From NCBI GenBank assembly GCA_019638675.1, contig JAHBTE010000001.1, positions 62,001-126,000 of the forward strand: 64,000 nucleotides of DNA, given 5' to 3'. The stretch is from Fimbriimonadaceae bacterium. GTDB taxonomy: Bacteria; Armatimonadota; Fimbriimonadia; Fimbriimonadales; Fimbriimonadaceae. How positions within the stretch are numbered: the stretch's first letter is position 1; each line of letters begins with the position of its first letter. Positions 50,143 to 59,175 of this stretch are shown here, one piece after another. The position numbers were made by a program, and so were the translations under genes. The notes beneath the pieces are model-generated. The model ran no database searches, was not told the DNA's origin, and worked only from the letters and a program-made list of their open reading frames with translations.

Positions 50143-52437
50143 ATGAGCAAAGTTGCTGATCTTCTTGAATCCCTCCCTTACGGCCCTGCGCCCGAAGACC
50201 ACAAAGCCGCATTCGCCTGGCTAGATGCTCATAACCGCACATTTGGTTCTTACATTAACGGTGAGTGGGTTTCCGCTGATAAAACCTTTGTTTCCATCAA
50301 CCCCGCCGACGGTTCGGAACTTGCCCAAATCGGTCAAACTTCACCAGAGCAGATCAACCAAGCGGTGGAGGCGGCTACTGTTGCACTCCCCAAATGGCAA
50401 GCTTTGAGTGCGCAAAAACGAGCGGAATACCTCTACGCAATCGCTCGGCAAATCCAAAAGCATTCTCGGCTATTCGCAGTTTTAGAAACTCTCGATAACG
50501 GGAAACCTATCCGCGAGACTCGAGATATTGATATCCCTTTAGTCGCTCGGCATTTTTACTACCATGCAGGCTGGGCTAAATTAGCAGATTCCGAATTTTC
50601 CGAGTATCAACCAGTTGGTGTATGTGGGCAGATCATTCCTTGGAACTTCCCTCTCCTCATGCTCTGTTGGAAAATTGCCCCTGCTCTCGCTATGGGCAAC
50701 GTCGTTATTCTCAAGCCTGCTGAATTCACATCGCTCACTGCTTTGCTCTTCGCGGAAATCTGCGACCAAGTTGGAATTCCCAAAGGCGTTGTCAACATTG
50801 TGACCGGCGATGGTGAAACCGGCCGCGCAATTGTCGAACATCCGGGAATCCACAAAATCGCGTTTACTGGCTCTACAGAAGTTGGACGGATCATCCGTAA
50901 AGCAACCGCAAATACGGACAAAAAGCTTTCCCTTGAGCTTGGCGGCAAATCGCCGTTCATTGTTTTTGAAGATGCCGACCTGGATAGCGCGGTTGAAGGA
51001 TTGGTAGATGCAATCTGGTTCAACCAAGGCCAAGTTTGCTGTGCTGGCTCTAGGCTACTTGTGCAAGAAGGAGTAGCAGAGAAGCTATACGCGAAAATCC
51101 GCGCTCGCATGGCAACGCTTCGGGTGGGTAATCCACTTGATAAAGCGGTAGACCTCGGAGCGATTGTTGACCGGACACAACTCGAACGAATCACCGAACT
51201 AGTTGAGCAGGGTGTTTCTGAGGGAGCAAGCAAGTACCAGGCCCCCTGCGATTTGCCGACCGACGGATTCTACTTCCCGCCAACTTTGCTCACCGATGTT
51301 GAGCCGGCTTCCACCGTCGCCCAAGTCGAAATCTTCGGCCCGGTTCTGGTTGCGATGACGTTCCGCACTCCCGCTGAGGCGGTGGCTCTCGCCAACAACA
51401 CGGTTTATGGTTTGGCAAGCAGTGTTTGGACTCAAAATCTCGACATCGCTCACGACATCGCCGCGCAGATCAAAGCCGGAACCGTGTGGGTGAACTGCAC
51501 AAACCAATTCGATGCTTCCGCTGGCTTTGGCGGCTACCGGGAATCTGGATTCGGGCGCGAAGGTGGTCGCGAAGGACTCTACGAGTATCTCAAATGGAAA
51601 GCTCCTAAAGTAACTAAGTCTTTACCAAATGGTCAGGTTTCTTCGTCCGACATAGACAGAACTCACAAACTGTACATCGGTGGAAAGCAAGCCCGCCCCG
51701 ATGGAGGTTATTCCTTCACCGCTCATGGGCAAGAATTCGCCCTTGCGAATCGCAAAGACCTTCGTAATGCAGTAGAAGCAGCCGCCACAGCTCAGTCAGG
51801 TTGGGAGAAAACTGCCGCGTTTACACGGTCGCAAATTTTGTATTACATCGCAGAAAATCTGCAGGCGGCTGAGCAACAGTTCGGCAACGCCGGGGTTTCC
51901 GCAGAAGAGTTTGAACAAGCGATTTCGCTCACTTTCCATTACGCAGCAACCGCAGACAAACACGACGGGCAAGTTCACCAGCCTCCGATGCGGGCGATGG
52001 TCTACACACGTAACGAGTCGCTCGGTGTTGTTGCTTCCTTCGCGCCAGAATCCCAGCCTCTGCTCGGGTTCCTTGCCGTTACTTTGCCACTTATCGCAAT
52101 GGGTAACGCCGTTATCGCGGTACCTAGCGCTGGCAACCCTCTGCCCGCCGCGGAGCTCATGCGAGTTCTGGAAGCATCAGATGTCCCCGCGGGTGTGTTC
52201 AACATTCTCACCGCTCCTCACGCTGATCTCGAAAAAACGATTGCCGATCACCTGGGAATTGATGCGGTCTGGCATTTCAGTGGCGCGGCAGGGGCCGAGG
52301 TCATTCAATCACTTTCGGCGGGCAATCTCAAGCAGACTTGGTGTATTTCGGATGAGGTTGATTTTGCTCAGCCAAGCCGAGAGTTCCTCCGCCGCGCGAC
52401 TCAGGTCAAAAATATCTGGGTTCCGTACGGTGCCTAA
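50143..52437 (+). CDS. ALDH16-type two-domain aldehyde dehydrogenase
   Basis: From ATG 50143 (4 bp after deoC) the protein has 764 residues. A complete aldehyde dehydrogenase domain (about 1-480) shows PWNFPLLMLCWKIAPALA, ELGGKSPFIVFEDAD and the catalytic cysteine in NQGQVCCAGSR. A second ALDH-like domain (about 510-760) has a shortened NAD region (LGVVASFAPESQPLL) and no catalytic cysteine or glutamate. This is the ALDH16 layout. With DeoC it forms an acetaldehyde-producing and aldehyde-oxidising pair for deoxyribose use. A frame open back to 50002 overlaps deoC and is rejected. Confidence 0.92.
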   Translation: MSKVADLLESLPYGPAPEDHKAAFAWLDAHNRTFGSYINGEWVSADKTFVSINPADGSELAQIGQTSPEQINQAVEAATVALPKWQALSAQKRAEYLYAIARQIQKHSRLFAVLETLDNGKPIRETRDIDIPLVARHFYYHAGWAKLADSEFSEYQPVGVCGQIIPWNFPLLMLCWKIAPALAMGNVVILKPAEFTSLTALLFAEICDQVGIPKGVVNIVTGDGETGRAIVEHPGIHKIAFTGSTEVGRIIRKATANTDKKLSLELGGKSPFIVFEDADLDSAVEGLVDAIWFNQGQVCCAGSRLLVQEGVAEKLYAKIRARMATLRVGNPLDKAVDLGAIVDRTQLERITELVEQGVSEGASKYQAPCDLPTDGFYFPPTLLTDVEPASTVAQVEIFGPVLVAMTFRTPAEAVALANNTVYGLASSVWTQNLDIAHDIAAQIKAGTVWVNCTNQFDASAGFGGYRESGFGREGGREGLYEYLKWKAPKVTKSLPNGQVSSSDIDRTHKLYIGGKQARPDGGYSFTAHGQEFALANRKDLRNAVEAAATAQSGWEKTAAFTRSQILYYIAENLQAAEQQFGNAGVSAEEFEQAISLTFHYAATADKHDGQVHQPPMRAMVYTRNESLGVVASFAPESQPLLGFLAVTLPLIAMGNAVIAVPSAGNPLPAAELMRVLEASDVPAGVFNILTAPHADLEKTIADHLGIDAVWHFSGAAGAEVIQSLSAGNLKQTWCISDEVDFAQPSREFLRRATQVKNIWVPYGA

Positions 52438-52458
52438 GCGAAAATCTAGGTGCGGCAG

Positions 52459-52464
52459 TACACT
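52459..52464 (+). promoter_or_regulatory. -10 element TACACT before ychF
   Basis: TACACT ends 7 bp before the ATG at 52472 and lies only 21 bp after the ALDH16 stop, so ychF likely has its own leaderless promoter. Confidence 0.5.
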
Positions 52465-52471
52465 CGGCTAA

Positions 52472-53563
52472 ATGCTGAGAGCCGGAATTGTCGGATTGCC
52501 TAACGTTGGAAAATCAACCCTCTTCAACGCCGTTGTAGCCAACGCACAAGCGCAAGCGGCAAACTTCCCGTTTTGCACAATCGAACCCAATGTCGGCCTC
52601 GTCAGTGTTCCCGATTCACGGCTGAATGTGCTCGCAAACATCTCAAGTTCGGAAAACATCCTGCCCGCCCGAGTTGAGTTTGTTGATATCGCCGGTCTGG
52701 TCAAGGGTGCTTCTAAAGGCGAAGGACTTGGCAACCAATTCCTCGCAAACATCCGCGAAGTAGATGCCATCGTCCACGTGGTTCGGTGCTTCGATAACCC
52801 AGATATCACCCACGTTCATGAAACGGTTGATCCTCTGCGAGATATTGACATCATCAACTTGGAACTCATCCTTGCCGACCTCGCCCAAATCGAAAAACGA
52901 ATTGAGCGAGCCCGGAAAGATGCCCGCACTAGCAAAGAAGCCAAGCATGAAGTTGATGCCCTGGAAGCAATTCTTCCCCTGCTCGAAAACGGAAAGCCCG
53001 CCCGAGAAGCAACTCTCACCGAAGACCAAGAAAATTCAGTCAAACATTTGGGTTTGCTCACTCGCAAGCCAGTGATCTACGCGGCAAATGTCGCCGAAGA
53101 ACATATCGTTTCTGGCAACGATTGGACAAGCGAAGTCGCCAAACTTGCTCAATCTGAAGGCAACGATATGATTATCATTTCGGCTCAGATAGAAGCTGAG
53201 CTCATCGAACTGCCCGAGGAAGATCGCGGAGAATTCTTAGAATCTTTGGGAATTACAGAATCTGGATTGCAGAACCTCATTCGGCACACTTACAGCTTGC
53301 TCGGGCTACAGACTTACTTCACCACCGGGCCGAAAGAAACTCGCGCGTGGACGATTAGTAAGGGCATGAAGGCGCCCGAAGCCGCCGGTGTGATTCACAC
53401 AGATTTCACCAAAGGGTTTATCCGAGCCGAAACAGTGGCGTATGCCGATCTTGTGGAGACAGGCAATATGGCAAACGCCAAAGCCAAGGGCAAAGTACGG
53501 TCAGAAGGCAAAGAATATGTCGTTCAAGAAGGCGACGTCATGCACTTCTTGTTCAACGTTTAA
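52472..53563 (+). CDS. ychF: Redox-regulated ATPase YchF (OLA1 family)
   Basis: This 363-residue Obg-related P-loop protein has [14 protein letters not shown] (G1), [10 protein letters not shown] (G2), [20 protein letters not shown] (G3) and YAANVAEE where GTPases have NKxD. The loss of NKxD explains the ATP preference of YchF. It has the coiled-coil insertion and the C-terminal TGS domain ([20 protein letters not shown]). It associates with ribosomes and stress responses in other bacteria. The length is standard. Confidence 0.96.
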   Translation: MLRAGIVGLPNVGKSTLFNAVVANAQAQAANFPFCTIEPNVGLVSVPDSRLNVLANISSSENILPARVEFVDIAGLVKGASKGEGLGNQFLANIREVDAIVHVVRCFDNPDITHVHETVDPLRDIDIINLELILADLAQIEKRIERARKDARTSKEAKHEVDALEAILPLLENGKPAREATLTEDQENSVKHLGLLTRKPVIYAANVAEEHIVSGNDWTSEVAKLAQSEGNDMIIISAQIEAELIELPEEDRGEFLESLGITESGLQNLIRHTYSLLGLQTYFTTGPKETRAWTISKGMKAPEAAGVIHTDFTKGFIRAETVAYADLVETGNMANAKAKGKVRSEGKEYVVQEGDVMHFLFNV

Positions 53564-53658
53564 TGCCAAACCGCCAATAGGGTTGCAAGTTCTGTTCAAA
53601 AAGTCAACCCTTCTATTCAATCTTTACAGGTAAGCGGAATTGCACACTGCAGATTCCT

Positions 53659-54609
53659 ATGAAATGCTTGCACCTGATTCGGAGAGCCAAATTCGCCCTT
53701 GCGTTACTCATTCTTCCCTCAACTCTGTTTGCCCAGACCTACTGGGTGAGTTCTTACAACGCAGATAAAGTTGACCGTTATGATGCGAGCGGCAACTACA
53801 TCGATACTCTCGCTGGTTCGTTTAACGGCCCGCAAGGAATCACCATCGGTCAAGATGGTTTGGTTTACATCGCCGATGAAGAGAACCACCGCGTTGTACG
53901 ATACAACCAAAACGGCACGTTTCACAGTGTTTTCATCACGGCTGGTTTGGGTGGATTGAGCGGCCCAACGGGAGTTACTTTCAACAACGCAGGTGAAGCC
54001 CTTGTTGCGTCCTTTAATGGTGACAGCGTTCTGCGTTATTCCAGCACTGGTTCGTTTTTAGGAACCTTAGTCGCCCCAAATTCGGGCGGACTCAACGGCC
54101 CGGATGTAGGCATCACGGTCGGGCCAGACGGAAATCTACTCGTCCCTAGTTTTTGGAATGGTCGTGTTAACCGATACGACATCAACACCGGAGCATTTTT
54201 GAATTCATTCGTCGCGCCTGGTTCGGGCGGATTGATTTCCCCAAGAACGATGCTGTTCCACAACGGTTTGATGTATCTCACCGATGACTTCGGTAACAAG
54301 ATCAACCGCTACAACTCGACAACCGGAGCATTTGTTGATACGATTGTAACTGCTGGTTCGGGTGGGCTGAACGGAGCGTGCGGATTAATTCTTGGCCCTC
54401 AAGGTCAGTTGTTGGTCACCAGCCTCGGTACGAACAGCGTGAAGCAATACAACGCAACAACCGGAGCGTATTTAGGCGACTGGATTTCACCAGGGAATAT
54501 GGGAATGAACGGCCCAACTTTCATTACAAAAGTAGACGCGGTTCCAGAGCCAATCACATTGCTCGCGGCGGTAGGAATTCTCCCCTTACTCCGACGCAGA
54601 AAACGCTAA
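53659..54609 (+). CDS. PEP-CTERM beta-propeller (NHL/SMP-30-like) protein
   Basis: The 316-residue secreted protein has a signal peptide (ending PSTLFAQ) and about six repeats of 40-45 residues of the type N-x2-V-x-R-Y-(D/N)-x2-(T/S)-G-x-(F/Y) followed by GPxG[IV]T. The repeats form an NHL- or Vgb-like propeller; three begin within APGSGGL/APNSGGL-type turns. The C-terminal sorting signal is VPEPITLLAAVGILPLL plus RRRKR. It probably is a surface-attached binding protein; ligand-gated or enzymatic activity is not supported by visible motifs. Confidence 0.87.
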   Translation: MKCLHLIRRAKFALALLILPSTLFAQTYWVSSYNADKVDRYDASGNYIDTLAGSFNGPQGITIGQDGLVYIADEENHRVVRYNQNGTFHSVFITAGLGGLSGPTGVTFNNAGEALVASFNGDSVLRYSSTGSFLGTLVAPNSGGLNGPDVGITVGPDGNLLVPSFWNGRVNRYDINTGAFLNSFVAPGSGGLISPRTMLFHNGLMYLTDDFGNKINRYNSTTGAFVDTIVTAGSGGLNGACGLILGPQGQLLVTSLGTNSVKQYNATTGAYLGDWISPGNMGMNGPTFITKVDAVPEPITLLAAVGILPLLRRRKR

Positions 54610-54621
54610 ACTCGAAACAAT

Positions 54622-55401
54622 ATGAAGCTCTATCCGATTGGTGAGTTTCACGGTGACGTCATCGCATCCACCCTGTGCGATGACGTCATGTTTGCGATTA
54701 CGCGCCGCAATCGATCAGTCAGCGTCCCGGTTCACTATCACGATTATTACAGCATCCGAACACTCATTTCGGGCGTTCACCACTACACAATGGACGATGG
54801 AACGATAAGACACTCCATCCCCAACGTTTGGTATTGGTCTCCCCCAAACACCCCGCATGAGCACGAAGCGTGTGAAAGCGATATCGTGAGTATTGGTATT
54901 CAAATTCCCGTAAATCGTATGCAAGAGGTAGATATTCCTCCGCGCGCGCAACTGCGTGGAGACACTGCCCAACACACGATTAGGATCATTCAAGAGCAAC
55001 TCATCACCACGGCATCCACAAGAATTTTGCTCGCGACTATGGATCTGATCATCGGATGCTTGATGCAAGGCACGGAACATTTTGAAGAAGATTGGCCAGC
55101 GTGGCTTACGCCAGTCAAAACTTCAATCGACAACGATTTTCTCAAAGTCCAATCGGTGAACGAAATCGCGGCCTCAGCAAACGTGCATCCTAGCCACTTG
55201 GCACGGACATTCCGCAAACATTTTGGTCAGCCAATCACCGAATACATCCGCGACCGTAAGCTCGAATGGTGTTACCAAAAGGTGCAAACAACGGATTGGA
55301 AACTCGGGCAAATTGCCAGCGTCGCTGGATTCGCTGATCAAGCTCATTTCTGCCGGGTGTTCAAGCGACGATACGGGCGTTCACCTTCCGATTTTCGATA
55401 A
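54622..55401 (+). CDS. AraC family transcriptional regulator
   Basis: The 259-residue protein has an N-terminal cupin-type sensor domain (VPVHYHDYYSIRTLISG, then PPNTPHEHEAC). Its C-terminal double helix-turn-helix (about 165-258) includes VNEIAASANVHPSHLARTFR and GQIASVAGFADQAHFCRVFK, followed by the typical GRSPSDFR end. It likely responds to a sugar or related small molecule. TAAACT lies 9 bp before the ATG. It follows the propeller gene by 12 bp, so the two may be functionally linked. Confidence 0.92.
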   Translation: MKLYPIGEFHGDVIASTLCDDVMFAITRRNRSVSVPVHYHDYYSIRTLISGVHHYTMDDGTIRHSIPNVWYWSPPNTPHEHEACESDIVSIGIQIPVNRMQEVDIPPRAQLRGDTAQHTIRIIQEQLITTASTRILLATMDLIIGCLMQGTEHFEEDWPAWLTPVKTSIDNDFLKVQSVNEIAASANVHPSHLARTFRKHFGQPITEYIRDRKLEWCYQKVQTTDWKLGQIASVAGFADQAHFCRVFKRRYGRSPSDFR

Positions 55402-55402
55402 A

Positions 55403-55942
55403 TCAGAGTAGCTTCTGGATCGCTTCTTTCAAGTTTTCTGGATCAACTGCGGCGATTTTGCCTTCCTGACTGACGACATAGACAGTCGGGAACAGATCGA
55501 CTTTCCAAGCCTCAACGACAGGTGAATCAATCGTTCCCAAGGTGATTTGGGGCCAGGTGATGTCTGCCTTTTTCAGCTTTTCTGAGAGTTCCTCGACGCT
55601 AAGTTCATCGGTATTCACACCTATGACCTCAACCCCTTTGTAAGTAAATTCTTGATGCGCTTCACGAATGGTTGGCAGGAGTTCGACACAACTTGGGCAC
55701 CACAGACCCCAGAAATCTAACACAATAACTTTGCCTTTGTGATCGGCAATATTGAACGTAGTACCATCCAGCATTTTCGCCTCAAGAGTTGGCACTGCCT
55801 CGCCTACCTTGAGCAAGGCATGCTCAACCTTTTCAATTTTCGCCGCTGGTTTGCCCTGTTCAGACACTTGTGTAGTTGGAGTACAGCCAGCAATAGATCC
55901 TACAATCAGTAATCCTAACGCGACTATTTGAATATTTCTCAT
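55403..55942 (-). CDS. TlpA/ResA-like thioredoxin lipoprotein
   Basis: This 179-residue protein has a lipoprotein signal (LLIVGSIAGC). Its AhpC/TSA-Redoxin fold reads KVIVLDFWGLWCPSCVELLPTIREAHQ, with the redox pair WCPSC at about residue 83, VIGVNTDE and a cis-proline in DLFPTVYVV. Such proteins reduce disulfides in cytochrome c maturation or other envelope proteins. It is convergent with the AraC gene (1-bp gap). Confidence 0.92.
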   Translation of the reverse strand: MRNIQIVALGLLIVGSIAGCTPTTQVSEQGKPAAKIEKVEHALLKVGEAVPTLEAKMLDGTTFNIADHKGKVIVLDFWGLWCPSCVELLPTIREAHQEFTYKGVEVIGVNTDELSVEELSEKLKKADITWPQITLGTIDSPVVEAWKVDLFPTVYVVSQEGKIAAVDPENLKEAIQKLL

Positions 55943-56023
55943 CTCAATAGTCCCAGTAATGTCACAGCACTGCTATTTGTTCCCGTGGCCTACTGATGCC
56001 ACCCGGTACCCTGAACTTCTTAC

Positions 56024-57670
56024 ATGAGTTTAATTAAAGTCATCCCTCTCGGTGGTACAGGTGAGATCGGCAAAAACTGCACCCTCATCGAAACCGAAAA
56101 CGACATCGTCATCGTGGATTGCGGAATTTCCTTCCCTCACGAAGAGCATTACGGTGTAGACATTGTTATCCCGGATTTCACTTACATTATTGAAAACAAG
56201 GAAAAAGTTCGTGGAATTGTCATCACTCATGCGCATGAAGACCACGTCGGAGCGCTCTCCTATCTCCTTAAAGAAGTTAACCTACCCATGTGGTGCACTC
56301 CGCTTACTGAAGCGATGGTGCGGAGCAAACTTGAGGAGCGAGCCAAGCTTCTTGAAGTCAAAATCAACCGAATGACTCCGGGCGAAAAGTTCAAGCTTGG
56401 AGAATTTGAAATTGAGCCGATTCAGATCACTCACTCGATTCCAGAAACATCGGCAATCGCAATCCATACTTCAGAAGGCGCAATTCTTTTCACTGCTGAT
56501 TTTAAATTTGACCCTACTCCCGTTGATAAGATTGTTACTGATGAAGCGAGACTAAAAGAACTCGGCGAAAAAGGGGTTTTGCTCCTCCTCTGCGATTCCA
56601 CAAACGTTGACCGGGAAGGCTGGTCGCATTCGGAATCCGAGGTTGGCCCTTCATTAAAAAAGATTTTTCATCAAGCGGAAGGCCGGGTTCTTATCACCCA
56701 ATTCAGCAGCAATATCCACCGGATGCAGCAGATTTGCGATGCCGCCCGCGCGACCGGGCGCAAGGTTTCTATCGCTGGTCGGCGGATGGAAATGACTTTC
56801 CAGATGTGCCGGAAACTGGGTTACATCAAGGTGGAGCGTGAAGACACTGTGCCGATTGAAGAAGCTGTGAAAATGGCTCCGAACAAGATTGCAATCATCG
56901 TGACTGGCTCACAAGGAGAGCCTCGCGCTGCGCTTTCACAAATGTCACGGCGAGAATACAGCCGAGTCAAAGTGCGAGAAGGTGATACCGTTGTCTATTC
57001 CGCACGGCCAATTCCTGGCAACGAGGGCCCGATTTGGCGTGTCGTCAACAATCTGGTTCGCCAAGGGGCAAACGTCATCACCGATTATCCGACTCCCATC
57101 CACACTTCTGGTCACGCGAGCAAGGATGAAATCCGGCACATGATTGCTCTCACCAAGCCATTTTATGTTGCGCCAGTTCACGGAGAACCTCGGCACCAGC
57201 AATCAATGGTTGACCTTCTGGTTGAAGGCGGTCACGCTGAGCACCGCATATTCGTGCTTGAAAACGGCGACCAACTCCTGATCAACGATGAAAAGGCATG
57301 GATTGATGACGCGATTCAATATGGCGAAGTTTTCATCGATCAGAACGCGAACAAGCCAGTAACCGACGCGGTTCTCCGCCAAAGAACTGGCCTCGCCCAT
57401 GACGGAGTTTTCGTATTCACGGTCGTCATTGATCAGCGCGATGGAGCCATGGCAAACCGCCCGCGAGCAGACGTGCGGGGAATGGTTGCGGATAAGGAGG
57501 CGATCGAAGACATTCTCGATGACCTTTGCACGATTCTCACCAAGTATCAGCCCAGCGAGCTCTTGAGCCAAGATTATATTTCCGCGCAGATTCTGGAAGC
57601 CGCGCAGAAAATCATCTGGCGGCGCACCAGCCAAAAGCCGGTTGTGATTCCGGTTGTTGAGATTGTTTAA
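56024..57670 (+). CDS. rnj: Ribonuclease J
   Basis: This 548-residue metallo-beta-lactamase/beta-CASP nuclease has LGGTGEIGKNCTLIE, the metal motif THAHEDHVGAL (about 67-77), LFTADFKFDPTP and SDSTN-like CDSTNVDREG. It also has the beta-CASP segment QFSSNIHRMQQI, TSGHASKDEI and VAPVHGEPRH. The C-terminal domain aids dimerisation. RNase J is a 5' exonuclease/endonuclease acting in mRNA decay and rRNA maturation in many Gram-positive and deep-branching bacteria. It coexists here with RNase III. Confidence 0.96.
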   Translation: MSLIKVIPLGGTGEIGKNCTLIETENDIVIVDCGISFPHEEHYGVDIVIPDFTYIIENKEKVRGIVITHAHEDHVGALSYLLKEVNLPMWCTPLTEAMVRSKLEERAKLLEVKINRMTPGEKFKLGEFEIEPIQITHSIPETSAIAIHTSEGAILFTADFKFDPTPVDKIVTDEARLKELGEKGVLLLLCDSTNVDREGWSHSESEVGPSLKKIFHQAEGRVLITQFSSNIHRMQQICDAARATGRKVSIAGRRMEMTFQMCRKLGYIKVEREDTVPIEEAVKMAPNKIAIIVTGSQGEPRAALSQMSRREYSRVKVREGDTVVYSARPIPGNEGPIWRVVNNLVRQGANVITDYPTPIHTSGHASKDEIRHMIALTKPFYVAPVHGEPRHQQSMVDLLVEGGHAEHRIFVLENGDQLLINDEKAWIDDAIQYGEVFIDQNANKPVTDAVLRQRTGLAHDGVFVFTVVIDQRDGAMANRPRADVRGMVADKEAIEDILDDLCTILTKYQPSELLSQDYISAQILEAAQKIIWRRTSQKPVVIPVVEIV

Positions 57671-57704
57671 GATTTACTTGGCAACCTGAGAAGGTTCACC
57701 GAAT

Positions 57705-57728
57705 TCCCTCCCCGAGTCTAAGGAGGGA
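57705..57728. terminator. C/T-rich hairpin between convergent rnj and uvrA-C
   Basis: TCCCTCC (57705-57711) pairs with GGAGGGA (57722-57728), followed by TTGTTCTTATTTT on the plus strand. It is suited to end rnj transcription and shares its sequence style with hairpins at 32014 and 63747. Confidence 0.6.
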
Positions 57729-57734
57729 TTGTTC

Positions 57735-58760
57735 TTATTTTGCCTTAGCTTTAGAACTCACGCCAGGCAGAATCTTAGTTAAGAACTGACCTGTGTAACT
57801 GCTCGGAATTTTAGCGATATCTTCGGGTGTGCCAAATCCAACCACTTGACCGCCGCCTGTACCGCCTTCTGGCCCCATATCAATGATCCAGTCCGCGGTT
57901 TTGATAACATCTAAATTGTGCTCGATAACCAAAACTGTGTTGCCTTGATCAACCAATTGGTGCAGCACAGCTAAAAGTCTTTTTACGTCGTCAAAATGCA
58001 GACCAGTAGTTGGTTCATCAAGAATGTAAAGAGTCCGCCCGGTACTGCGTTTACTGAGTTCAGTGGCAAGTTTGACCCGCTGGGCCTCCCCACCTGAAAG
58101 AGTAGTCGCCGCTTGACCCATGCGGATGTATCCCAATCCGACTTGCAAAAGTGTTTCCAGCTTTCGGAATATCTTAGGGATCGGCTTGAAGAATTCACAC
58201 GCTTCTTCAATGGTCATTTCTAAAACGTCGGCGATATTCTTGCCCTTGTAGCGAACTTCAAGCGTTTCGCGGTTGTACCGCTTGCCTTTGCACTGCTCAC
58301 ACGGAACATAAACATCCGGCAAAAAGTGCATTTCAATTTTGATAATCCCGTCACCACGGCAAACTTCGCACCTTCCGCCCTTCACGTTAAAACTAAACCG
58401 GCCCTGCTTATAACCGCGCATTTTTGCGTCCGGCGTTTTACTGAACAGGTCACGGATCATATCAAAGGTTCCGGTATAAGTCGCGGGGTTACTGCGCGGG
58501 GTTCTCCCAATCGGCCCTTGATCAATATCAATCACCTTATCAATGGCTTCAAACCCAATGAGCTCGTCATGAGCTTCCCAAACGCCGCGCGTTCCATGAA
58601 GTTCAAACATCAACCTCGGGAAAAGAGTGTCTTGGATGAGGGTGGATTTTCCGCTACCGCTGACCCCCGTGACGCAAGTGAAAAGGCCAAGCGGAATCGC
58701 GACGCTCACGTTTTGTAGGTTATGCCCACGCGCGTTTTTGAGGATCAGCCAGTCGTTCAA
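57735..58760 (-). CDS. uvrA: UvrA C-terminal half as a separate protein
   Basis: The 341-residue protein begins with the second ATPase half of UvrA. It has Walker [17 protein letters not shown] (about residue 32), [19 protein letters not shown], zinc finger CEVCRGDG...[12 protein letters not shown] signature [13 protein letters not shown], Walker [13 protein letters not shown] and the switch [10 protein letters not shown]. Nothing of the N-terminal half is present; normal UvrA has both on one chain of about 940 residues. The TTG start overlaps the stop of the inserted gene (TTGA), with GGAGGG upstream. It is probably functional and assembles with the N-half. Confidence 0.95.
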   Translation of the reverse strand: MNDWLILKNARGHNLQNVSVAIPLGLFTCVTGVSGSGKSTLIQDTLFPRLMFELHGTRGVWEAHDELIGFEAIDKVIDIDQGPIGRTPRSNPATYTGTFDMIRDLFSKTPDAKMRGYKQGRFSFNVKGGRCEVCRGDGIIKIEMHFLPDVYVPCEQCKGKRYNRETLEVRYKGKNIADVLEMTIEEACEFFKPIPKIFRKLETLLQVGLGYIRMGQAATTLSGGEAQRVKLATELSKRSTGRTLYILDEPTTGLHFDDVKRLLAVLHQLVDQGNTVLVIEHNLDVIKTADWIIDMGPEGGTGGGQVVGFGTPEDIAKIPSSYTGQFLTKILPGVSSKAKAK

Positions 58761-59167
58761 GCGATTCCCTCCGATTGGCGCATTTGATTTATAAAATCAG
58801 CTCCGCACCGGAGCTTTGCAACCACTTTATCCTTAGGCTGAATCACCCGCCAAAACGGAGTAATTTCTTCAGCGGGCTTGCCTGCGATATGCTCGTCCCA
58901 CGCCGCTTCTGCCGCGATCCGAACAAATATCCCGCTACTCATCGGGCAAGTCATATCTGCGCCGTATTCCTTGGCAAGCTCTTCCCTAATTTGTGGAATT
59001 GTTTTGGTTTGACCGCTCGGAATAGCTTCAATTCTTGCCTTCATCACCAGAGGGTTCACGATCAGGATCGTGGTTCCCGCTTTAACCCAACTGAAATCCT
59101 TTTCGATCAATTCCACCACCGGTTCTTTGCCGTTATTGAGTTTTTCTGCCCAAGTCTTTTTCGCCAT
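58757..59167 (-). CDS. MGMT/ATL-like DNA-binding protein inserted between UvrA halves
   Basis: The 136-residue protein has a winged-helix-like core ([27 protein letters not shown]) and the segment ITPFWRVIQ (102-110). Its position and sequence recall the PCHRV acceptor motif of alkylguanine transferases and the PWHRV of alkyltransferase-like proteins. Similar small proteins starting MAKK-W-x-EKL are often annotated MGMT family. C74 is in a different motif, so alkyl transfer is doubtful; damage recognition is more likely. AGGAG lies 5 bp before its ATG and overlaps the uvrA-N stop. The family assignment is from memory of related sequences. Confidence 0.7.
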   Translation of the reverse strand: MAKKTWAEKLNNGKEPVVELIEKDFSWVKAGTTILIVNPLVMKARIEAIPSGQTKTIPQIREELAKEYGADMTCPMSSGIFVRIAAEAAWDEHIAGKPAEEITPFWRVIQPKDKVVAKLRCGADFINQMRQSEGIA

Positions 59168-59175
59168 AAACTCTC

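Noticed and set aside
50607-51233. 208-codon minus-strand open frame
   Set aside because: It is antisense to the catalytic part of ALDH16; its composition is Ser/Ala/Pro-rich, as expected of a shadow frame.
53620-53658. Sigma-54 site before the propeller PEP-CTERM gene (GGTAAGCGGAATTGCAC)
   Set aside because: GG and GC are one base out of register, and the implied start would leave almost no leader.
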